This document shows positions 1 through 7,099 of a stretch of DNA of 14,021 bases, in pieces. The DNA is from an uncultured Lachnospiraceae bacterium (lineage in GTDB: Bacteria; Bacillota; Clostridia; Lachnospirales; Lachnospiraceae). Within the stretch, counting starts at the first letter, position 1; each line of letters starts with the position of its first letter. The position numbers were made by a program, and so were the translations under genes. The notes beneath the pieces were generated by a model, which did no database searches, had not been told where the DNA came from, and saw nothing but the letters and a program-made list of their open reading frames with translations. The stretch is from assembly GCA_910585605.1 (NCBI GenBank), contig CAJUFL010000076.1, positions 1 to 14,021 of the forward strand. The letters run 5' to 3'.

Positions 1-17
1 CTTTCATTACTATTTGT

Positions 18-37
18 GCCGCCAACTGAAAGGCGGC
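18..37 (+). other. GC hairpin just upstream of the first ABC ATPase gene
   Basis: GCCGCC (18-23) and GGCGGC (32-37) form a perfect six-base-pair GC-only stem around an eight-base loop. It ends 15 bases before the preferred start codon (53) and 5 bases before the GGAG ribosome-binding site (43-46). There is no following T-run, so it is not a typical terminator. It could be an intercistronic mRNA-stability or translation-tuning hairpin, since an upstream gene of the operon probably lies off the window. Confidence 0.5.
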
Positions 38-52
38 GGAATGGAGATTTAT

Positions 53-931
53 ATGGAATTACAATTACAACATTTGAGTAAGCAATATGCAGCAAAGCGC
101 GCGGTTGATGATATAAATATCAACTTAGTGCCCGGGGTATATGGTCTGCTTGGAGCAAACGGTGCAGGAAAGACAACCTTGATGCGAATGATATGTGGAG
201 TTTTGAGGGCTACTTCTGGAGATATTCGTCTGAATGGGAAAACAATACAGGAATTGGGGGAACAATATTATAGTTGTTTAGGTTATATGCCGCAGGATTT
301 TGGTTTTTATCCTGATTTTACTGCACGTGAATTTATGCTATATATGGCGGCTGTAAAAGGATTGGATAAGAAAAAAGCAAAAATCCGAACAGAAGAATTG
401 CTTCGTATGGTAAATTTACAGGATGTGGCAGATAAGAAAATCAAATCCTATTCCGGGGGAATGAAACAGCGTCTGGGAATCGCACAGGCGGAGCTGAATA
501 ATCCTTCAATCCTGATATTAGACGAACCAACCGCAGGACTTGATCCAAAAGAGCGTGTGCGTTTTCGCAATCTCATTTCAGATTTTGCAAAAGAAAAAAT
601 CGTTATTTTGTCAACGCATATTGTATCTGACGTTTCCTATATTGCAGATATTATTTTAATGATGAAAGACGGCAGGTTTTTATTGCAGGAACCAATCGCT
701 GAGGTTACTGATGGAATTAGAGGTAAAGTGTGGGAAGTGCTGGTTGATGAGTTGGAAGCGGAAGAGTATGGCAGGCGGTTTTCAGTTGTTAATCTGCATC
801 ACGAGGGCAATAAAGTACGGCTGAGAATTGTGAATGAAAAAACACCGGCAGTCAATGCAGTTACTGTAGAGCCCAGTTTGGAGGATTTGTTTCTCTATCA
901 TTTTGGAGAAGAAGTACAGGAGGAAAAATAA
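53..931 (+). CDS. ABC-2 exporter, ATP-binding protein
   Basis: This is the cytoplasmic ATPase that should power the permease encoded directly downstream; the exported substrate is unknown. It has 292 residues from the ATG at 53. That start has GGAG six bases upstream and matches where homologous ATPases begin; in-frame TTG (14) and ATG (41) lie further upstream but would pass through or abut a GC hairpin. All nucleotide-binding motifs are intact: Walker A GANGAGKT at 34-41, Q-loop Q81, signature SGGMKQ at 134-139, Walker B ending D157-E158, D-loop at 162-165 and switch H189. A further C-terminal stretch of about 80 residues (about 210-292) follows the ATPase core, as in CcmA/YhaQ-like subunits. 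The gene ends in TAA one base before the permease ATG, so the two are translationally linked. Such pairs in Firmicutes often follow a sigma factor or regulator gene, which would be outside the window. Confidence 0.93.
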   Translation: MELQLQHLSKQYAAKRAVDDININLVPGVYGLLGANGAGKTTLMRMICGVLRATSGDIRLNGKTIQELGEQYYSCLGYMPQDFGFYPDFTAREFMLYMAAVKGLDKKKAKIRTEELLRMVNLQDVADKKIKSYSGGMKQRLGIAQAELNNPSILILDEPTAGLDPKERVRFRNLISDFAKEKIVILSTHIVSDVSYIADIILMMKDGRFLLQEPIAEVTDGIRGKVWEVLVDELEAEEYGRRFSVVNLHHEGNKVRLRIVNEKTPAVNAVTVEPSLEDLFLYHFGEEVQEEK

Positions 932-2158
932 ATGTTAATTAAATATGAGTTTTTGAAAATATTACGTAAAAAGTCCACGCACATTGTTATGGCAGTCAGC
1001 CTGATTTTAACGGCATTTCTTTTTGGTCTGCCCATTTTGCAGTATCAAATCTACAATCAGGATGGTGTGCTAAAAGGGTTAGAAGGCATTGCCTATGATA
1101 AAGAACAGCATCTTAATTTGTCAGTTCCTTTATCGGAAGAATATATTACCGAAGCGATACGCAAGGTGCAGCAGCTTTTTGAAAATCAGGATAATGTCGG
1201 TTATGATGGAACCGAACAATTTCTGATTGGAGATGCTTACTGGAATGATATTGCACCCAGAGAAGATCTGCTAAATATGATTGCTAAAACTTATGCTGAT
1301 CCGAATGAAACTACAGGCTATAATAAGCTGCCTGATTTGGATGTATCAGACGGAGCAAATTTCTATCGGGCAATGGAATCAAAAATTGAATCTTTGCTGA
1401 ATGCCCCATCCCGTAAGTTATCAGATGAAGAGAAAGAATATTGGAGAAGTATGGCAGGCAGGGTAGAAACTCCTTTGAAATATGGATATTTCAAGAGTTG
1501 GGAAATCATTATGAGCAGCTTTGAACTGCTAATGTTCGCAATATTAGCAATCTGTATTGTAGTAGCCCCGGTCTTTTCCGGTGAATATCAAGCAGGGACG
1601 GATGCCGTAATCTTATCAGGCAAGTATGGCAAAACAAAACTGATAACAGCAAAAATTATGGCATCATTTCTATTTGGAGTGCTTGCATTTACACTTCATA
1701 TTGTAGTGGCGTGCGGATTACCGCTTGCAGCATTTGGTGTAGATGGCTGGGAGCTTCCCATGCAAATTGCCAATACGGTAATACCATACCCGTTTACATT
1801 CCTGCAAGCTGTCCTTGTGAATATCGGTATTATTTATTTGATATTGTTTGCCATGATAAGTTTGACGCTTCTTCTGTCATCAAAAATGAATACCCCCTAC
1901 CTTGTACTGATCATACTTGTGCCAGTTCTTTTCTTTCCGATGTTCCTGACACCGAATGGAACGACAGGAGCGTATAATCTGACTCTGTTCCTATTACCTT
2001 ATCGTGCCACTATGCCTGAAATAGGCAAATATATTTCTTATCAATTTGGCAGTTTGGTTTTGGATGCATTATCCGTCAAAGGAATCCTGTATACAGCTTT
2101 GATGGCAATTATGCTGCCGTTTGCAAGGCTGGGATTTAAGAGACATCAGGTGGAATAA
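932..2158 (+). CDS. ABC-2 type permease
   Basis: This is the membrane partner of the preceding ATPase, 408 residues, starting immediately after its stop and preceded by a full AGGAGG (918-923) eight bases from the ATG. Topology is that of ABC-2 exporters: one helix at about 17-36, a large extracytoplasmic domain (about 37-190), then five helices at about 191-212, 240-262, 289-315, 322-338 and 381-400. The GEYQAGT segment (217-223), between helices 2 and 3, matches the cytoplasmic coupling region that contacts the ATPase in this superfamily. I do not see features that name the substrate; antimicrobial or lipid export is a reasonable guess from family habit only. No third exporter subunit follows apart from a 43-codon ORF. 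Confidence 0.88.
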   Translation: MLIKYEFLKILRKKSTHIVMAVSLILTAFLFGLPILQYQIYNQDGVLKGLEGIAYDKEQHLNLSVPLSEEYITEAIRKVQQLFENQDNVGYDGTEQFLIGDAYWNDIAPREDLLNMIAKTYADPNETTGYNKLPDLDVSDGANFYRAMESKIESLLNAPSRKLSDEEKEYWRSMAGRVETPLKYGYFKSWEIIMSSFELLMFAILAICIVVAPVFSGEYQAGTDAVILSGKYGKTKLITAKIMASFLFGVLAFTLHIVVACGLPLAAFGVDGWELPMQIANTVIPYPFTFLQAVLVNIGIIYLILFAMISLTLLLSSKMNTPYLVLIILVPVLFFPMFLTPNGTTGAYNLTLFLLPYRATMPEIGKYISYQFGSLVLDALSVKGILYTALMAIMLPFARLGFKRHQVE

Positions 2159-2169
2159 GGAGGTATGAA

Positions 2170-2301
2170 ATGGAAAAGTGTAAAAAAGGAATGTGCCCAC
2201 TGTCAGACAAATCAGGAACGGTCAGATATACTTATGATAAATATGACCGTCTGTCAAAACAGAGTTTCGGTTTTACTATTTTAGAGAAGCGGTGCATATA
2301 A
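2170..2301 (+). CDS. Small ORF of 43 codons at the end of the ABC operon (unrecognised)
   Basis: An ATG at 2170 sits six bases after a perfect AGGAGG (2158-2163) that overlaps the permease stop codon, so initiation looks genuine. The 43-residue product starts MEKCKKGMCPLSDKSG, has cysteines at residues 4, 9 and 42, and has no membrane segment. The stretch YTYDKYDRLSKQ loosely resembles a YD/RHS repeat, which may be coincidence. The last 21 bases overlap the 3' end of cls on the opposite strand. It may be a true small protein, or the 5' remnant of a longer third operon gene cut off where this operon meets cls. A start at 2165 in another frame (39 codons) is less likely because it lies only one base after AGGAGG. 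Confidence 0.4.
   Translation: MEKCKKGMCPLSDKSGTVRYTYDKYDRLSKQSFGFTILEKRCI
2218..2250. terminator. Dyad between convergent operons, possible weak bidirectional terminator
   Basis: ACGGTCA (2218-2224) pairs perfectly with TGACCGT (2244-2250), and the 19-base loop can pair further through TAT/ATA and TTA/TAA. It lies in the short space between the plus-strand ABC operon and the end of the minus-strand cls gene, where a shared terminator is expected. No T-run follows directly on either strand, so intrinsic termination would be inefficient. It also lies inside the 43-codon ORF. Confidence 0.3.
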
Positions 2302-3861
2302 TCTCAGAAAACTCTGCCACAGTCTGTAAGGTCTGTTCATTTGCAGGCAGGATTCATAAGTCATTTCTTCTGATACGGATATAGTATCTAATATGTCCTC
2401 CTTGATTGTGTTGATCTCCTTGCAGTGGTAAAGAAAGACAGCACATTCAAAGTGCAGGTAGAGGCTCCTGTAATCCAGATTAATGGAACCGACTACAGCA
2501 TAGTGATCATCGGCGATCATCATTTTGGAATGAATAAAGCCGGGAACATATTCATATATTTTAACGCCTGCTTTGGTCAAGGGTTCATAGAAAGACCGTG
2601 TCATCATGAACACGGTTTTTTTATCCGGAACTCTTGGGGTAATGATACGGACATCAATGCCGCTTTGTGCGGCCAGGGTCAGTGCAGTAAGCATTTCGTT
2701 ATCCACAATCAGGTATGGAGTGGTAATATAGATGTATTTGGTGGCACGGTGAATCATATTCAGGTATACATTTTCTGCCACAACCTCAGAAAATAAGGGA
2801 TTATCTGCGTAAGGCTGGATAAAACCGTCTGTATTTTCTCTTGCGTCCTGGGGAAAATCATCGTAGTGCACATGGTATTTTTCATAGTCCACTGGACGTT
2901 CTGATACATGCTGCCAAAACTGTAAAAACATAACGGTAAAATTCCAGGTAGCTTCCCCTTTTAACATTATACCGGAATCCTTCCAGTAACCATGAAGCTT
3001 TTGTCTTTTATTGATATATTCGTCTGCTAAATTAATACCGCCGGTAAAAGAGGTATGTCCGTCAATGACAGTAATTTTTCTGTGATCACGGTTATTAAGT
3101 CTCAGGGATAGTGTAGGACTAAATGGATTAAAACAATAACATTCTATTCCAAACTGCCGCAATTCCTCATAATAAAGAGGAGGCAGGGTACGGACACTGC
3201 CCATGTCATCATAAATGATCTTTACTTCTACTCCTTTTCTGACTTTTTCTTTCAGGATTTCCAAAACACTGTTCCAGAATATGCCATCGTGGATAATAAA
3301 GTATTCCATAAAAATGAAATGTTCAGCTTTTTCCAATTCATCCAGCAGGGTTATATAAAGCTCTTCTCCGGAGGCAAAATATTTTACGGAAGTATTTTGA
3401 TAAACAGGATATTTGGCAAGGTTATAAATATAATTTGCCTGAGGGGCAGCATGTCTGCTGGTTTCTCCGATTTTTTTGATAACAGATTCATCCTGCATTA
3501 AATGGGTCTTTGATTCGGTAACTGCTTTGCGGACGCTTTTTCGGAACTTACGCCTTGTTCCGTTTACAGAAAGCAATAGGTAAAAAAGACCGCCAAAAAT
3601 CGGGATTAACAAAATGGTAATACCCCAGGCAAGCTTATAGGAAGGATTGATTGGTCGGTTGATAATGTATAAAACTACGATAATGCTGATAGCAGAAAGG
3701 AAAATCTGAACATGGAAATAATGTTCTTTCAGCTGCATGTAGGCAAATATGATAAAACCAACCTGTAAAAGCACAAGGAAAGCAACCCATGCCAGTTTAT
3801 CAATAAACATAGTATAGTCTCCACGTTTTCTTTCTTTGTCAATTACACGTTGCTGGCTCAT
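2281..3861 (-). CDS. cls: Cardiolipin synthase (phospholipase D family)
   Basis: This is a membrane enzyme that makes cardiolipin, in bacteria normally by condensing two phosphatidylglycerol molecules with release of glycerol. It has 526 residues, within the usual range for Firmicute Cls proteins. Three hydrophobic segments (about 23-44, 50-69 and 75-98) form the N-terminal PLDNc-type anchor. Two phospholipase D HKD motifs follow: H260-x-K262-x4-D267 and H444-x-K446-x4-D451, the second continuing into GSINLDYRS. Both are complete, so the enzyme should be active. The start at 3861 has AGGAGG nine bases upstream; an ATG at codon 18 with GGAG before it is an alternative. It lies 95 bases downstream of the methyltransferase gene on the same strand with no obvious promoter between, so co-transcription is likely. 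Cardiolipin synthase beside membrane-stress ABC modules is suggestive but not proof of a functional link. Confidence 0.95.
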   Translation of the reverse strand: MSQQRVIDKERKRGDYTMFIDKLAWVAFLVLLQVGFIIFAYMQLKEHYFHVQIFLSAISIIVVLYIINRPINPSYKLAWGITILLIPIFGGLFYLLLSVNGTRRKFRKSVRKAVTESKTHLMQDESVIKKIGETSRHAAPQANYIYNLAKYPVYQNTSVKYFASGEELYITLLDELEKAEHFIFMEYFIIHDGIFWNSVLEILKEKVRKGVEVKIIYDDMGSVRTLPPLYYEELRQFGIECYCFNPFSPTLSLRLNNRDHRKITVIDGHTSFTGGINLADEYINKRQKLHGYWKDSGIMLKGEATWNFTVMFLQFWQHVSERPVDYEKYHVHYDDFPQDARENTDGFIQPYADNPLFSEVVAENVYLNMIHRATKYIYITTPYLIVDNEMLTALTLAAQSGIDVRIITPRVPDKKTVFMMTRSFYEPLTKAGVKIYEYVPGFIHSKMMIADDHYAVVGSINLDYRSLYLHFECAVFLYHCKEINTIKEDILDTISVSEEMTYESCLQMNRPYRLWQSFLRLYAPLL

Positions 3862-3926
3862 GATGATATGCCTCCTACTGTTCGTAATAATATCTGTAAC
3901 TGTCGGTTGCAGATGCTTTTATAAAT

Positions 3927-3942
3927 ATTGCAATGCTGCAAT
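3927..3942 (-). other. Short dyad between the methyltransferase gene and cls
   Basis: ATTGCA (3927-3932) and TGCAAT (3937-3942) form a six-base inverted repeat with a four-base spacer, in the 95-base gap. It is followed on the minus strand by AT-rich sequence but no T-run. It may be a small operator or a weak stem; I see no convincing promoter in this gap. Confidence 0.25.
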
Positions 3943-3956
3943 CGTATATTTTGGGG

Positions 3957-4820
3957 TTATATGTTCTGCCATCTTCCCGCTGCACCACATGGAAGGATAA
4001 GACCGTTATCGGAAACGGGAAGACCGATCTCATCGGATTTCACGATGCCTCCATGCTTTGAAATGATTTCTGTGGAAAGCATATAGCTTAACACTGCTGG
4101 TGCCAGTCCGGTGGTATAGGAATTTATAAGGAAAAATAACGGCTCATCATTTAATAATTGTTGGCAGAGTGCAATGAACGGATGTATTTTCTCCTCTATT
4201 TTCCAGATTTCTCCTTTTGGACCACGCCCATAAGAAGGGGGATCCATGATAATGGCGTCATAATGATTGCCCCGTCTGATTTCCCGTTCTACAAATTTTA
4301 CGCAGTCATCTACGATCCATCGGATTGGAGCATCTGACAGACCGGAAGCTTGTGCATTTTCCTTAGCCCAGGTTACCATACCTTTAGAGGCATCTACATG
4401 AGTTACGCTGGCGCCGGCTTTGGCAGCGGCACAGGTAGCACCGCCGGTATAGGCAAACAGGTTTAATACTTTGATCGGACGACCGGCATTTTGGATTAAA
4501 TCGGAAAACCAGTCCCAGTTAGCTGCCTGTTCTGGAAACAGTCCAGTATGTTTAAAGCTAAAAGGTTTTAAATGGAAGGTTAATTCTTTATAATGTATAC
4601 ACCATTGTTCCGGCAAGTCAAAGAATTCCCATTCACCGCCGCCTTTTTTGCTGCGGTGGTAGTGGGCATTTAGTTTTTTCCATGCAGGATTTGTCTTTGG
4701 AGTATCCCAAAGTACCTGAGGGTCCGGACGGAGCAGGATATACTTGCCCCATCGCTCCAGCTTTTCACCCTTTGATGTATCAATTACTTCATAGTCTTTC
4801 CAGTTATCTGCTACCCACAT
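3957..4820 (-). CDS. SAM-dependent methyltransferase, RlmI/PF10672-like (probable rRNA methyltransferase)
   Basis: This is a 287-residue class I methyltransferase. The SAM-binding motif I is VLNLFAYTGG at 118-127, the acidic ribose-binding position is D143 in HVDAS, D171-D172 follow, and the catalytic motif IV is DPPSYG at 193-198. The FAYTGG and DPPSY signatures are those of the COG1092/PF10672 group, whose characterised member RlmI makes 5-methylcytosine in 23S rRNA. Here the N-terminal PUA domain of RlmI is missing and is replaced by about 100 other residues, so the target may differ and no gene name is given. The start is set by AAGGAG (4828-4833) seven bases upstream. A near-consensus SigA promoter lies about 110 bases upstream, and cls follows on the same strand. 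Confidence 0.85.
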   Translation of the reverse strand: MWVADNWKDYEVIDTSKGEKLERWGKYILLRPDPQVLWDTPKTNPAWKKLNAHYHRSKKGGGEWEFFDLPEQWCIHYKELTFHLKPFSFKHTGLFPEQAANWDWFSDLIQNAGRPIKVLNLFAYTGGATCAAAKAGASVTHVDASKGMVTWAKENAQASGLSDAPIRWIVDDCVKFVEREIRRGNHYDAIIMDPPSYGRGPKGEIWKIEEKIHPFIALCQQLLNDEPLFFLINSYTTGLAPAVLSYMLSTEIISKHGGIVKSDEIGLPVSDNGLILPCGAAGRWQNI

Positions 4821-4927
4821 ATGGTTTCTCCTTATCTATTATTATCGCAAATTAGCTGTTTTATAAATGCAGCTTGTTATATAAATTTCGGTATAATTCA
4901 AAGTATATATATCGTATTTATGCGTTC

Positions 4928-4956
4928 ATTATATAAGGGTATTTGAAATTCGTCAA
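4928..4956 (-). promoter_or_regulatory. SigA-type promoter for the methyltransferase gene (and probably cls)
   Basis: On the minus strand, TTGACG (4956-4951) is followed after exactly 17 bases by TATAAT (4933-4928). This matches ten or eleven of twelve consensus positions at optimal spacing, the strongest promoter in the window. Transcription would start near 4921, giving a leader of about 100 bases before the ATG at 4820. Being so close to consensus, it is probably constitutive. Confidence 0.82.
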
Positions 4957-4960
4957 ATAA

Positions 4961-5047
4961 TTCCTGCGGGCAGAGAGCCAAACAGCTGCCTGGCGGCTGC
5001 CGCAAGGGGCGAATATCCCGCTACTCTGTTGTTGGGGAGACTTGTCT
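4961..5047. other. GC-rich stem-forming element of unknown function
   Basis: This segment is visibly GC-richer than the AT-rich intergenic DNA around it and folds into consecutive stems. Stem 1 pairs TGCGGgCAG (4965-4973) with CTGCCGCA (4997-5004) with one bulged G, capped by GCCA/TGGC (4977-4980 with 4991-4994). Stem 2 pairs GGGG (5006-5009) with TCCC (5016-5019). Stem 3 is CTCT/GGAG (5024-5027 with 5036-5039) or the competing AGAC-TT-GTCT (5038-5047). It could be a structured RNA, a dispersed palindromic repeat or an imported fragment. It lies upstream of both recognised promoters, so it is not in either predicted leader unless another promoter exists. I do not recognise a known riboswitch or RNA class. 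Confidence 0.45.
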
Positions 5048-5050
5048 GGG

Positions 5051-5068
5051 CATACGGTATTAAGTATG
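5051..5068. promoter_or_regulatory. Inverted repeat, possible operator
   Basis: CATAC (5051-5055) and GTATG (5064-5068) are five-base inverted arms separated by eight bases, about 90 bases upstream of the TATAAT of the ABC/two-component operon. The position would suit a regulator site, but such short arms occur by chance. Confidence 0.25.
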
Positions 5069-5078
5069 TAGAAAAAAT

Positions 5079-5092
5079 ATGACTTTTGTCAT
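5079..5092. promoter_or_regulatory. Dyad ATGAC-N4-GTCAT, candidate response-regulator operator
   Basis: ATGAC (5079-5083) and GTCAT (5088-5092) form a perfect dyad around TTTT. Its centre is about 68 bases upstream of the start site predicted from the TATAAT at 5142-5147. NarL/FixJ-family regulators bind as dimers to dyads and commonly activate from this distance. The operon encodes such a regulator and its promoter lacks a good -35, so autoregulation through this site is a reasonable inference. Confidence 0.45.
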
Positions 5093-5141
5093 GGTTAGAA
5101 TCTTTCTTTTTTCACTACAGAAAATAAAATAAAATTAGTAT

Positions 5142-5147
5142 TATAAT
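5142..5147 (+). promoter_or_regulatory. -10 element for the ABC/two-component operon
   Basis: A perfect TATAAT lies about 100 bases before the first start codon. The position where a -35 should be (about 5119-5124) reads AGAAAA, which does not match. The promoter is therefore probably weak without an activator. The expected start site is near 5154, giving a leader of about 90 bases. Confidence 0.5.
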
Positions 5148-5180
5148 AATGTAGATAAAGAGTAGTAGGCTTGATATGAT

Positions 5181-5232
5181 ACCGGAAAATAGCGGTTCAT
5201 TCGTACTGTTTTGTAGAATTAATTAAAAACAG
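5181..5232 (+). other. Two stem-loops in the leader of the ABC/two-component operon
   Basis: ACCG (5181-5184) pairs with CGGT (5193-5196), and CTGTTTT (5206-5212) pairs perfectly with AAAACAG (5226-5232). The second stem ends three bases before the AAGGGA ribosome-binding site (5235-5240) of the ATPase gene. It might affect translation; it does not resemble a known riboswitch or an intrinsic terminator. Confidence 0.3.
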
Positions 5233-5245
5233 GGAAGGGATTTTT

Positions 5246-6007
5246 ATGGAAGATATTATTTTAAGAACAACGGAACTGACAAAAAAATATGATAATAGGG
5301 TAGTTGTAGATGGATTAAATCTGGAGATCAAAAAAGGAGAGATTTTTGGTTTGCTGGGACCCAACGGAGCAGGTAAGAGTACCACAATGAATATGATATG
5401 CTCCATTGTAAGGCCAACTGCCGGGACAGTAAATCTTTTAGGAAAGAATCCGTGGAAGCAGAAGAAAGAAGTAATTCACAAAATTGGATATATTCCGCAA
5501 GAGCTTGCAATCCATGGAAAGTTGAGAGCATGGGAAAATGTGGAGTTATTTACTTCTTTATATGGGATAAAAGGAAATAAATTAAAACAGACGGTAGAGG
5601 AATCACTGGAATATGTTGGACTCTTGGAAAAAAGAAATGAATTTGCAGGAAAATTTTCGGGTGGTATGAAACGGAGGCTGAACATTGCCTGTGCAATTGG
5701 GCACCAGCCGGAGCTGTTGATTTTTGATGAACCCACGGTTGGAATTGACCCACAGTCCAGAAACTTTATTTTGGAAAAGATTAAAGACTCTAATCGGAAC
5801 GGGGCAACCGTTATTTATACAAGTCATTATATGGAGGAGGTCGAGGCAATCTGCACAAGGATTGCCATTATGGATAATGGTAAGATAATTGCATGCGGTA
5901 CCAGCGAGGAACTGAAAAGGCTGGTAAGGGAAGACGGGGACGATATCACTTTGGAGGAGGTATTTCTGACACTGACAGGTAAACGGCTGAGGGATTACGG
6001 AGAGTAG
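5246..6007 (+). CDS. ABC exporter ATP-binding protein, LnrL-like
   Basis: This is the ATPase of a three-subunit ABC-2 exporter; it acts on the inner face of the membrane with the two permeases that follow. It has 253 residues and starts at the ATG preceded by AAGGGA (5235-5240). Motifs are complete: Walker A GPNGAGKS at 38-45, Q85, signature SGGMKRR at 138-144, Walker B ending D161-E162, and switch H194 in YTSH. The C-terminus ends with the usual short segment (DITLEEVFLTLTG) of drug-type ATPases. The set of one ATPase, two ABC2_membrane_3-type permeases and a DesK-like kinase with a LuxR-type regulator is that of Bacillus LnrLMN/LnrJK, which protects against linearmycin polyenes. Substrate identity here is inference only. 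Confidence 0.92.
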   Translation: MEDIILRTTELTKKYDNRVVVDGLNLEIKKGEIFGLLGPNGAGKSTTMNMICSIVRPTAGTVNLLGKNPWKQKKEVIHKIGYIPQELAIHGKLRAWENVELFTSLYGIKGNKLKQTVEESLEYVGLLEKRNEFAGKFSGGMKRRLNIACAIGHQPELLIFDEPTVGIDPQSRNFILEKIKDSNRNGATVIYTSHYMEEVEAICTRIAIMDNGKIIACGTSEELKRLVREDGDDITLEEVFLTLTGKRLRDYGE

Positions 6008-6016
6008 GAGGAAGAT

Positions 6017-7099
6017 ATGAATATTGGATATTTGATTAAAAACAATATAAAATTAATGCTCCGAAATAAGTGGATTATTGTGGTCATGATTCTAGGTCCG
6101 GTTTTTGTAATCGCGATACTGTCAAGTGCTTTTGAAGATTTGATGAAGTCTTATGAAAAGGTGGATTCTTTTTATGTGGGATACAGTGTGGAACAACAAA
6201 GTGTCTTTGCAGATTATATGGATCAGATTAAGGTGGCAGGGGAAGAATCTGGAATGATTTTTACAGAGTATCCCGAGGGAGACCCGGAGGAGCTGATGCG
6301 TAAGAATGAACTGGCTGGCTTTGTGGAATTTGGGCAGGACAGATATGTTTTGTATCAGTCTGCTGATTATAAAATAGAGGGGATTACATTAGAATATTTT
6401 ATCAGCCGGATTGTCGGTCAGGCCGCGGGAAATATATTACAGGCAGGGACTGCACCGGAGATGGATTTACCAGTGGAAGAACTGGAGTATATGCCAGCAG
6501 TTGATTCAAAGGACTATTATGGAATTGTATATATTGTATATTTTATCTGGTGTGGGATCGTGTGCATTTCAGGGGTACTATCCAGCGAGAAGAAAAATGG
6601 GATATCAAAAAAATTCCAGGTATCCCCGATATCGGGAACGAATCTGTTTTTGTCAAAATGGATTCCCTGCGTAGGGGTAATAGCCGGCGGAATGGCGGTT
6701 GCTATTCTGGTTTGTGTATGGATGTTTGGAATAAAATGGGGAAATATATTATGGAGCATTCTCATCCTGTTACTGTCGGTTATGGCAGCTACCGCATTCG
6801 AATTGTTTATATATTATATATTTAACAATCTGGCAGTTACCATTGTAGCGGTATTTACTGTTGTGTGGGTGATGGGGTTTGTGGGAGGATCTTTTGAAAC
6901 TTATATGTTTTCCTCTATTCCAGAGGGAATTAAGAAGCTGTCACCGATTTATTATATTGACCGGGTTTTAGTGGAGTATTCCTGTATGGGGGAAAGCAGT
7001 TATACCGGTTCCTGTATTTTGTTTATGCTTGCCATAATTATTATATGTGCGGCAGGAGCTTTGTTTGTGGATAAAATGAGAAAAGGGGGAAGAGCATGA
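6017..7099 (+). CDS. ABC-2 permease, first subunit (LnrM-like)
   Basis: This is a membrane subunit of the exporter, 360 residues, with AGGAGG (6006-6011) overlapping the ATPase stop and lying five bases before the ATG. It has the ABC2_membrane_3 layout: helix 1 at about 19-38, an extracytoplasmic domain of about 125 residues (40-165), then helices at about 167-189, 215-237, 243-268, 271-292 and 331-351. The loop SSEKKNGISKKFQVSPIS (189-206) is the conserved cytoplasmic coupling segment of ABC-2 permeases. The stop overlaps the next start by four bases (ATGA), so the two permeases are translationally coupled and probably form a heterodimer. Confidence 0.9.
   Translation: MNIGYLIKNNIKLMLRNKWIIVVMILGPVFVIAILSSAFEDLMKSYEKVDSFYVGYSVEQQSVFADYMDQIKVAGEESGMIFTEYPEGDPEELMRKNELAGFVEFGQDRYVLYQSADYKIEGITLEYFISRIVGQAAGNILQAGTAPEMDLPVEELEYMPAVDSKDYYGIVYIVYFIWCGIVCISGVLSSEKKNGISKKFQVSPISGTNLFLSKWIPCVGVIAGGMAVAILVCVWMFGIKWGNILWSILILLLSVMAATAFELFIYYIFNNLAVTIVAVFTVVWVMGFVGGSFETYMFSSIPEGIKKLSPIYYIDRVLVEYSCMGESSYTGSCILFMLAIIIICAAGALFVDKMRKGGRA

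Larger units (their letters stand above)
4821..5245. other. Divergent intergenic region (425 bases)
   Basis: This gene-free stretch separates the minus-strand methyltransferase/cls unit from the plus-strand ABC/two-component operon. From left to right it holds the about 100-base leader of the methyltransferase gene, its promoter (4928-4956), a GC-rich stem-forming element (4961-5047), two inverted repeats (5051-5068 and 5079-5092), a TATAAT box (5142-5147) and a leader with two further stems (5181-5232). I found no convincing protein-coding ORF; the antisense ORF at 5197-5406 is a shadow of the ATPase gene. Confidence 0.8.

Noticed and set aside
14..52. Upstream TTG and ATG starts for the first ATPase
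   Set aside because: GGAG six bases before the ATG at 53 and homologous N-termini favour 53; the extension covers a GC hairpin.
2425..2796. 123-codon plus-strand ORF opposite cls
   Set aside because: It is antisense to the conserved HKD-containing coding region, and its product shows no recognisable features.
5001..5030. T-arm-like GGGGCGAATATCCC, possible tRNA
   Set aside because: The loop does not fit TTCGANN, and no acceptor, D or anticodon arms can be placed around it.
4961..5060. Partial resemblance to ZTP (CTGGCG...GGGGAG...CTGGGCA order) and cobalamin (CCCGCTAC) riboswitches
   Set aside because: The required P1/P2 pairings and core motifs are missing, and the downstream genes are not purine, folate or B12 related.
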